Origin: Gemmatimonadota bacterium | GTDB lineage: Bacteria > Latescibacterota > UBA2968 > UBA8231 | Reading direction: 5' to 3' | Assembly (NCBI GenBank): GCA_026706505.1 | Contig: JAPOYQ010000021.1 | Location: 1 to 14,842 of the forward strand | Length of the DNA: 14,842 nucleotides | Part shown: positions 6,854-12,066 of the stretch, piece after piece | How positions within the stretch are numbered: the stretch's first letter is position 1 | Layout of the letters: every line of letters begins with the position of its first letter | Program-made: the position numbers and the translations under genes | The notes under the pieces: model-generated | What the model was told of the DNA's origin: nothing | Seen by the model: the letters and a program-made list of their open reading frames with translations, nothing else | Database searches by the model: none

Positions 6854-7738
6854 ATGGACAATTTGACTAAACGCACCCTCGGTCGCACCGGGCTCGAGGT
6901 CACCCAACTCGGATTTGGAGCGGCTGAGCGCGGCTTGCCGGATGAGGCGGAGTACGACGATCAGGCTGGCAGCGTATTGAATGCGGCCCTCAATGCGGGG
7001 ATCAACCTCGTTGACACGGCCCCGGATTACGGCGCGAGCGAGGAGCGGGTCGGCAAGTATCTGAGCCATCGCCGCGACGAGTTTTTCCTTGCTACCAAGT
7101 GTGGCTGCAACATCGACGAGGAGGGCAACAGACTGGACCCAAACCACCTGTGGACGGCCGAGCGTCTGCGCACCAACATCGACCAGAGCCTGCGCCGCCT
7201 GAAGACCGACTGCGTGGATCTCCTACAGATGCACAATCCCACCGTGGAAGATGTTGAGTTGGGAGGGCTGATCGAAGTGCTTGAGGATATTCGACAGGCG
7301 GGAAAGACCCGTTTCATCGGCGTGTCTTCGACGCTGCCGCATTTGGCCGCATTCGTGGAGTCGGGTGCGTTTGATGTATTTCAGATTCCATACTCCGCCC
7401 TTGAGCGCCAGCACGAGAGGATTATTCAGGAAGCGGCCGATGCTGGGGCTGGCATTCTCATTCGCGGGGGCATTAGCTTGGGGCACCGAGCCAATGAGGA
7501 GCGCCAGTCGAAGTGGGAGCAGGCTGGACTCGACGAACTTATCGGCGAGATGAGTCGCCACGAGTTTATCCTGCGGTTCACCCTCGCGCATCCAGCGTGT
7601 CACACGACGATTGTCGGCACGACGAACCTCGAACACATGAAGTCCAATGTCGCTGCGGCCTCAGAGGGGCCACTGCCCGCGGATCTTTACGCGGAGGCAA
7701 AGGCCAAGCTGGCGAGTATTGGTGAGGAGCCGGAATAG
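6854..7738 (+). CDS. Aldo/keto reductase
   Basis: This 294-residue protein is a (beta/alpha)8 NAD(P)H-dependent oxidoreductase. The N-terminus RTLGRTGLEVTQLGFG is typical of the family. The catalytic tetrad is visible as D54 (NLVDTAPDYG), Y59, K82 (LATKCG) and H127 (LLQMHNP). A late IVGTTNLEHMKSNV segment (about 255-268) matches the usual cofactor-binding region. All four catalytic residues are present, so activity on an aldehyde, ketone or sugar is expected; the substrate is unknown. It starts after a strong Shine-Dalgarno and is followed 35 bp later by a serine hydrolase gene on the same strand, so the two are probably cotranscribed. Confidence 0.92.
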   Translation: MDNLTKRTLGRTGLEVTQLGFGAAERGLPDEAEYDDQAGSVLNAALNAGINLVDTAPDYGASEERVGKYLSHRRDEFFLATKCGCNIDEEGNRLDPNHLWTAERLRTNIDQSLRRLKTDCVDLLQMHNPTVEDVELGGLIEVLEDIRQAGKTRFIGVSSTLPHLAAFVESGAFDVFQIPYSALERQHERIIQEAADAGAGILIRGGISLGHRANEERQSKWEQAGLDELIGEMSRHEFILRFTLAHPACHTTIVGTTNLEHMKSNVAAASEGPLPADLYAEAKAKLASIGEEPE

Positions 7739-7761
7739 CTCTGTCCGGCCCGGGGGCAGAG
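7739..7761 (+). other. Intercistronic hairpin between aldo/keto reductase and serine hydrolase genes
   Basis: CTCTGTCC (7739-7746) can pair with GGGCAGAG (7754-7761) through eight base pairs, including one T-G wobble, around a GGCCCGG loop. It begins directly after the upstream stop codon and is not followed by a T-run, so it is not a standard terminator. It may stabilise or process a bicistronic mRNA, or restrain translation of the second gene, whose own Shine-Dalgarno (AAGG at 7768-7771) is poorly spaced. Confidence 0.3.
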
Positions 7762-7773
7762 TCTCGTAAGGCT

Positions 7774-8793
7774 ATGCAGTGGAATTCCCTAGATAAGCTC
7801 GTGGAGGAGTGCGCTTTCTCTGGCGTCGTTCGTGTCCGGCGATGTGGCCAGCCGATATACGAGAGAGCGGCAGGGTTTGCCGATCGCGCCAACTCCATCG
7901 CCAACACCGCAGAGACGCGCTTTGGAATCGCTTCTGGAACGAAGCTGCTGACGGCATTGACCGTGGGTCGTCTCATCGACGCGGGTCGGCTGGCATTGAC
8001 TACGCAAGTGCGCGACTGCATCTCAGTGGAACTGCCGGATTACTCAGAGGGAATCACCATCCAGCATCTGCTTACCCACACCTCTGGAATTCCCGACTAT
8101 TACGACGAAGAGCTCATCGAGGATTTCGACAATTTCACCGTCGACATCCCTTGGTACGAGTTAAGAGGTCCGAAGGACTATCTGCCGGTGTTTCCACAAC
8201 GGGAGATGAAGTTTGCACCGGGGGAAGGGTTCTCGTACTGCAACAGCGGTTACATCCTGCTAGGTGTAGTGGTAGAAGAGGTAACAGGGAAGCGCTTTCA
8301 GGACGCCGTCGCCGAGGAGGTAATCGGACCAGCGAGAATGGAGCGCTCTGGATTCTTCGCCATGAACCAACTACCGGAATGCACGGCCCTTGGCTACATC
8401 GAAGACGGAGAGCGCTGGCGGACGAACATCTACAACCTGCCCATCGTTGGGGCTTCGGACGGCGGTTTGTTCTCGACGCTGGCAGACATCGCGGCTCTCT
8501 GGGACGGGTTTTGGAACGGCGAGATCGTCTCCGAGGAATTGGCGCGTACCTTCAGTGCGCCTTTCGCCAATGCCAGCGGCGATTCCGGTCTCCACTACGG
8601 ACACGGAATGTGGATTCGCAGACGCGCAGACGGGACTCTCCAGCACTATATCATGGGAGCGGACCCCGGTATCTCTTTCAAGTCTGCCGTCGACTGTCAG
8701 CGGCAGCTGGACTACGCGGTTCTTTCGAACACTTCCGAGGGCGCGTGGCCGATTGCAAAGGCTATCGACGACGTTCTCGGAAAAGAGAATTGA
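7774..8793 (+). CDS. Serine hydrolase of the beta-lactamase / class C penicillin-binding-protein fold
   Basis: This 339-residue protein has the SxxK nucleophile motif at S54-K57 (GIASGTK), the second motif Y157-C158-N159 (FSYCNSGY), and the conserved QHLLTHTSGIPDYYDE block at 99-114. The C-terminal segment YIMGADPGISF (294-304) takes the place of the KTG-like third motif. The family includes esterases, D-amino-acid peptidases and penicillin-binding proteins; most are not true beta-lactamases, and the substrate here is unknown. No signal peptide is seen, so a cytoplasmic location is likely, unlike classical secreted beta-lactamases. It sits 35 bp after the aldo/keto reductase gene with only a weak, close ribosome binding site. 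It converges on the PhyH gene with a 13-bp gap. Confidence 0.88.
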   Translation: MQWNSLDKLVEECAFSGVVRVRRCGQPIYERAAGFADRANSIANTAETRFGIASGTKLLTALTVGRLIDAGRLALTTQVRDCISVELPDYSEGITIQHLLTHTSGIPDYYDEELIEDFDNFTVDIPWYELRGPKDYLPVFPQREMKFAPGEGFSYCNSGYILLGVVVEEVTGKRFQDAVAEEVIGPARMERSGFFAMNQLPECTALGYIEDGERWRTNIYNLPIVGASDGGLFSTLADIAALWDGFWNGEIVSEELARTFSAPFANASGDSGLHYGHGMWIRRRADGTLQHYIMGADPGISFKSAVDCQRQLDYAVLSNTSEGAWPIAKAIDDVLGKEN

Positions 8794-8806
8794 AGCGATT
8801 GGAGCC

Positions 8807-9577
8807 CTAACTGAGCATGGCGCGTTCTTCGTCGCTCATGTCGAGGATGTAATCGGGGGTTTGCGTCTGATGGTAGCCGGGCGCGTGGGCTTGGAAGGAA
8901 GGACTGTACTTGTAGATTAGCGAGCGGCGCTGGTGTTCGCCCTGCCATACCAGCGTACCGTGGGTTAGCGCTTCGGTGAAGATAATGGCGTCGCCGGCTT
9001 GGCTGTGGACCTCTTTGACGTACTCGCGGTGTTCTTCGTATAGAGACAGCTTCTCGGGCAGGGGGTAATTGGCTTTGTGGGATCCGGGTATGACCGCTAG
9101 GCCGCCATCGCCGGGGCCTTCGTCGGCTAGCTGGAATTCGACTGCGGTCAAGCCGCAGAACATCTGGCCGTATTTGAAGGTGTAGGTCTGCGAAAAGTCC
9201 TGGCGCTCAACGCCGCCGCCGTGGAGGTAGTGGCCGCCGTCGCCTTTGTCCATGGCAATGAGCAAGGGGCCGTGGTCCAAGCGGTAGCCGCCGCCGAGCA
9301 ATTCGTTGAGATAGGGCTGGATTTTGGCGTGGACGAGTAGGTCGCGAAAAGGCTCGCAGTGCGGGCGCTCCCATTCCAACATGCCCTCCATCCACTTTTG
9401 CTTGTTCGCGCCGCCGAGGACTTTGGAGTCTCCTTCGAGGGTGCGCTCGGTCTGGAAAAAGCGCTCGGCGTGGGCGTCGATGGCGGCGTTGCAGTGGTCC
9501 ACTTCCTCTTGGCTCAGCACCCCTTTGAGGAGGACGAAGCCTTTGAGGTCGAAGAAGAATTTATCGTCGTCGTTCAT
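8807..9577 (-). CDS. Phytanoyl-CoA dioxygenase (PhyH)-family protein, second of a tandem pair
   Basis: This 256-residue protein has the Fe(II)/2-oxoglutarate oxygenase fold of the PhyH family. The core strand LTAVEFQLADEGPGDGGLAV and the signature IPGSHKANYPLP (163-174) are clear. The distal metal ligand is H206 (THGTLVW), with R217 or R218 as the likely 2-oxoglutarate-binding arginine. The upstream position that normally reads H-x-D reads H119-G120-G121 (HYLHGGG), so the carboxylate ligand appears to be missing or supplied elsewhere. The substrate is unknown. It follows the paralogue at 9596-10372 by 18 nt on the same strand, so the two form one operon. The ribosome binding site is weak. Confidence 0.85.
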   Translation of the reverse strand: MNDDDKFFFDLKGFVLLKGVLSQEEVDHCNAAIDAHAERFFQTERTLEGDSKVLGGANKQKWMEGMLEWERPHCEPFRDLLVHAKIQPYLNELLGGGYRLDHGPLLIAMDKGDGGHYLHGGGVERQDFSQTYTFKYGQMFCGLTAVEFQLADEGPGDGGLAVIPGSHKANYPLPEKLSLYEEHREYVKEVHSQAGDAIIFTEALTHGTLVWQGEHQRRSLIYKYSPSFQAHAPGYHQTQTPDYILDMSDEERAMLS

Positions 9578-9595
9578 AGGGCTTTGGGTTCTCTT

Positions 9596-10372
9596 TTAGC
9601 GCGGTGGCCGGAGGAGGGCTTGTTGCTCTGGCGTCATGTCTTGGACGTAGGGCGGATACGATACTTCGGAGATAGGGGGGGTGAGGGTTTGGTAGCGCGG
9701 GCAGTAGGAATAGAGCAGGGTGCGGCGCTGATGGTCCGCCCGCCAGACTAGGGTGCCGTGAATGGTGGTTTCGGCGAAGATCACCACATCGCCGGTGCGC
9801 ACGTTGACTTCGACGATTTCGTCTTGGAAAGCCTCGCAATCGCGCAGTGCTTCGGGAATCGGATAGTTGGCTTTATGGCCGCCGGGGACTACGGCCAAGC
9901 CGCCGTCGCCGGGGCCTTCGTCGGCCAGCGGGAATTCCACTAGGGTCAGGCTGTTGTAGATCTTGCCGAATTTCCAGTGATAGGTCAGCGAATAGGACAG
10001 CCGATCGAGTTGGCCGCCGTGGAGGTAGTGACCGGCGCAGCCTTTGTCCATCACAATTAGTCGCGGCCGCGTGGCCATGTGATAGTCGCCGATTATTTCG
10101 CGCAAGTAGGGTTTGAGGCGGGGGTGTACCATCAATTGACGGAAGGGCTCGCAGTAGGGCCGTTTCCAGGCGACCATCTCGTCACTCCAGCGCTGCCGGA
10201 TGTCGCTAGTCAGGGCTTTGGACTCGCCTTCGAAGCGGCGCTCGTGGACTTCGATCTGGTCGTCGTAGTGATCGATGGCTTCGTTGCAGCGGCGGATGGT
10301 GTCTGGATCGACGACATCTCTGAGGACGAGGTAGCCGTTGAGGTCGAAGAAATATTTTTCGTCGTCTGTCAT
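9596..10372 (-). CDS. Phytanoyl-CoA dioxygenase (PhyH)-family protein, first of a tandem pair
   Basis: This 258-residue protein is similar end to end to its neighbour (shared FFDL.G start, FEGESK/LEGDSK, CEPFR, HYLHGG, VEF.LADEGPGDGGLAV, HKANYP, HGTLVW and DHQRR/EHQRR blocks), so the pair arose by tandem duplication. The core VVPGGHKANYP (161-171), distal ligand H205 and R216/R217 are present. As in the paralogue, the expected HxD reads H118-G119-G120. The enzyme type is Fe(II)/2-oxoglutarate-dependent if iron is bound; hydroxylation of an unknown small molecule is the default guess. It is the promoter-proximal gene of the pair. The ATG at 10372 is preceded by a weak GGTAGAG. Confidence 0.85.
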   Translation of the reverse strand: MTDDEKYFFDLNGYLVLRDVVDPDTIRRCNEAIDHYDDQIEVHERRFEGESKALTSDIRQRWSDEMVAWKRPYCEPFRQLMVHPRLKPYLREIIGDYHMATRPRLIVMDKGCAGHYLHGGQLDRLSYSLTYHWKFGKIYNSLTLVEFPLADEGPGDGGLAVVPGGHKANYPIPEALRDCEAFQDEIVEVNVRTGDVVIFAETTIHGTLVWRADHQRRTLLYSYCPRYQTLTPPISEVSYPPYVQDMTPEQQALLRPPR

Positions 10373-10474
10373 GCTCTACCCTTGGTAATGGGCTGCTTTG
10401 AAAATACAACCCTCGTGCCAGCGTGAGGTGCACGTCGTTGGAGAATTAACGATGAGTAGTGCAAGTGGGTGAGC

Positions 10475-10642
10475 TTAGCCACTCAACGCCCCCCATATTG
10501 CGATGCCGACCACCAGTCCCCAACATAAGAACTTAATAGCGAGAAATATCCACACATCTTTTTCGTCGCGAAGGTTGTCAGATCGCCAAGCAGTTTTCCA
10601 AGGACGCTTACTGGGTTTGGGAAACCGGGGAGATTTGGACAT
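10475..10642 (-). CDS. Small single-pass membrane protein, 55 residues
   Basis: An ATG at 10642 opens a 55-codon frame ending in TAA at 10475. The product has a basic, proline-rich N-terminus (MSKSPRFPKPSKRPWK), a charged middle (RSDNLRDEKDV) and one hydrophobic helix at about residues 31-53 (WIFLAIKFLCWGLVVGIAIW), ending SG. That layout is typical of a genuine small membrane protein, with the basic N-terminus predicted to face the cytoplasm. The ribosome binding site is weak (GAAAGAA). I do not recognise a family. It sits in the otherwise empty 332-bp stretch between the PhyH pair and the PH-like gene, all on the same strand. A longer frame on the opposite strand over this region has no protein-like character. 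Confidence 0.5.
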   Translation of the reverse strand: MSKSPRFPKPSKRPWKTAWRSDNLRDEKDVWIFLAIKFLCWGLVVGIAIWGALSG

Positions 10643-10704
10643 GGTAATTCTTTCGTCGGTTGAAAGTAGCCCACTACCCTACTCTTAGATTTTTTCTAGT
10701 AAAT

Positions 10705-11196
10705 TCACTCTGGCGTTGGTTTCAAGCTGTCTAGTGCCTCTTGGAGAGCGGTGGTCAGGACCTCGGGCTCATCCGTGCCGATGCGGCAGGTCTTGCCGCT
10801 CTTCATTTTCAGCTCCACCGCCTCCACTCCCGAGACATTGTAGAGCAAGCCATGGGGAGTCAGGCGGATGCCCAAGCCGTAGATCCAGGGGTTGCTCACC
10901 GGTCGGCAGGTGTCGATTTGATTGAGGGGGAAGCGCTTGCGGATCAAGCCGATGCCAAAGCGGATGCGGAGGTACTCGGCATCGATCTCGACCGTCAGGC
11001 TGGCGAACAGGGCCAAGACTATGGCGAGGAATACCACTATGCTGCCTAGCAGCGCGATGGTGGCTGTTTCGAGCACCCACGCGGACGCGGGCAAGACGGC
11101 CAGCGATATGGCGGCCGAGGCGATGATGACGGCGATGCCCGTGCCGATGCTGATGACGATGACCGCGCCGAACTGGGTGTGGCGATAGGTGTTCAC
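10705..11196 (-). CDS. Small membrane protein with two helices and a PH-like domain
   Basis: The 163-residue product starts at GTG 11196, which overlaps the upstream gene's TGA as GTGA and has GGAG (11205-11208) 8 nt upstream. An ATG at 11226 would add ten residues inside the upstream gene without a better site. Two hydrophobic helices (about residues 8-34 and 42-67) are followed by a compact domain, FGIGLIRKRFPLNQID...GIRLTPHGLLYNVSG..AVELKMKSGKTCRIGTDEP, resembling the bacterial PH-like domains attached to membrane helices. The domain should lie on the cytoplasmic face. The function is unknown. Coupling to the DUF2089 protein suggests a shared regulatory or envelope role. Confidence 0.75.
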   Translation of the reverse strand: MNTYRHTQFGAVIVISIGTGIAVIIASAAISLAVLPASAWVLETATIALLGSIVVFLAIVLALFASLTVEIDAEYLRIRFGIGLIRKRFPLNQIDTCRPVSNPWIYGLGIRLTPHGLLYNVSGVEAVELKMKSGKTCRIGTDEPEVLTTALQEALDSLKPTPE

Positions 11197-11831
11197 AGCA
11201 TCTGCTCCTGCCAGGGCTTGATCCACAGGCCCGCCAGCTTGCCGTCTTGGTCGAGGACGACGCGCACTTCGGGTGATACAGTACTGTACTGGCCCTTGAA
11301 GCGGTAGGCCAGCAGGTGAGGTTGGCTTTCCGTGAACCGGGTTTCGACGAAGTCCAGACCCTCAAAGGTGCCGAAGAGCTGCCGGTTTTTCTGGTGGAGG
11401 TGGCGTTGGTCCTCCGCGGTGAAACCCTTGCGAACGCTCTCGGTAGCCTCCTCTGATCCCAAGGCTTCAAAGCGACCCTGCTCGTGGGCTTGGAGAATCT
11501 GGGTGGCCAGTTGTTCGGCCAGATGGCGTTGTTCAGACTGGCCGGGTGCAAGTTGCTCGACGAGGGCGTCGAGGCGGTTGCGCAGAGTGGGGTAGGAGAC
11601 GCCGTAGAGTTTGGCCATGTCCTTGAGATTGCCGCCGCTCTGGAGAAAGCGGAGCACAAAGGTCTGATCGTCTGGGGCAAGGCGGGCTAACGGCGGCAGG
11701 TCAAAGCTGCCTAGCACGGCCGTATCGCACTCGGTGCAGGCTAGGCGGGCGACCTGCAGGGCTGCGGCACAACTCGGGCAATGAGTGGGCAAGCGTGGGT
11801 TCTGCATTGGATCAGTATGATTCATTTTCAT
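11193..11831 (-). CDS. DUF2089-family zinc-ribbon/HTH protein with a DUF3887-like C-terminal domain
   Basis: This 212-residue protein begins with a zinc ribbon (C18, C21, C32, C35; CPSCAAAL...CTEC), followed by the DUF2089 core FVLRFLQSGGNLKDMAKLYGVSYPTLRNRLD (59-88), which reads as a helix-turn-helix. Residues about 105-207 resemble DUF3887: a helical start, LFGTFEGLDFVETRF, and VRVVLDQDGKLAGLWIKP at 189-206. The combination suggests a DNA-binding sensor, cytoplasmic here, with an attached ligand- or substrate-binding domain; the ligand is unknown. It is the first gene of a two-gene unit, and its stop overlaps the start of the membrane PH-like gene. Upstream lies a strongly AT-rich promoter region. 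Confidence 0.8.
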   Translation of the reverse strand: MKMNHTDPMQNPRLPTHCPSCAAALQVARLACTECDTAVLGSFDLPPLARLAPDDQTFVLRFLQSGGNLKDMAKLYGVSYPTLRNRLDALVEQLAPGQSEQRHLAEQLATQILQAHEQGRFEALGSEEATESVRKGFTAEDQRHLHQKNRQLFGTFEGLDFVETRFTESQPHLLAYRFKGQYSTVSPEVRVVLDQDGKLAGLWIKPWQEQML

Positions 11832-11900
11832 TCAATTTCTTTTTAATTAAGTTAAAATAAAATTATCTTTTACGCAATAATAATTTTTAAATATACAAGC
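11832..11900 (-). promoter_or_regulatory. AT-rich promoter region of the DUF2089 gene
   Basis: This 69-bp stretch is almost entirely A and T, unlike the GC-rich surroundings, and ends at the DUF2089 start. It contains several TATAAT-like hexamers on the minus strand but no pair of boxes that stands out. It could also act as an UP-element or a binding site for a nucleoid protein. The divergent CotH gene begins 166 bp further right. Confidence 0.4.
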
Positions 11901-11953
11901 GTTCGCGTCCGAAGCAGCAGCGATTCGACAAGGGATCTGTCGCTTACCGGGAA

Positions 11954-11970
11954 ACCCTTGCCACGAGGGT
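11954..11970 (+). other. Short hairpin in the upstream region of the CotH gene
   Basis: ACCCT (11954-11958) pairs with AGGGT (11966-11970) around a 7-nt loop, flanked by further weak complementarity (AACC with GGTT). No T-run follows. It falls about 100 bp before the CotH start, in the 170-bp GC-rich part of the divergent region. I compared it with common riboswitch cores and found no match. Confidence 0.2.
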
Positions 11971-12066
11971 AGGTTCATGGTATTTTGCCCGAACTAGTGA
12001 AGTGGCGTCATCTGTAACTGCTACCGCCCCACGCTAATAAATTCCTTGAATCAAGGCTTTGTGACC

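Noticed and set aside
7774..8793. Calling the serine hydrolase a beta-lactamase resistance gene
   Set aside because: The SxxK/YxN fold is shared by many esterases and peptidases, there is no export signal and the third motif is not the class C KTG; resistance is not supported.
7809..8810. Open frame of 333 codons on the plus strand overlapping the serine hydrolase in another frame
   Set aside because: Its product is rich in Arg and Ser with no domain pattern, while the competing frame has the SxxK and YxN motifs and the THTSGIPDYY block.
10503..10688. Plus-strand 61-codon frame in the 332-bp gap
   Set aside because: Its translation has no hydrophobic segment or motif, and the minus-strand 55-codon frame in the same place has a far more protein-like layout.
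10769..11680. Minus-strand frame of 303 codons overlapping the DUF2089 and PH-like genes
   Set aside because: The product is of low complexity in Arg, Pro and His and ignores the stop-start overlap and zinc-ribbon/HTH motifs of the real frames.
11920..12045. Possible riboswitch in the leader of the CotH gene
   Set aside because: I looked for GEMM, cobalamin and similar conserved cores; only a 5-bp hairpin is present and no conserved core matches.
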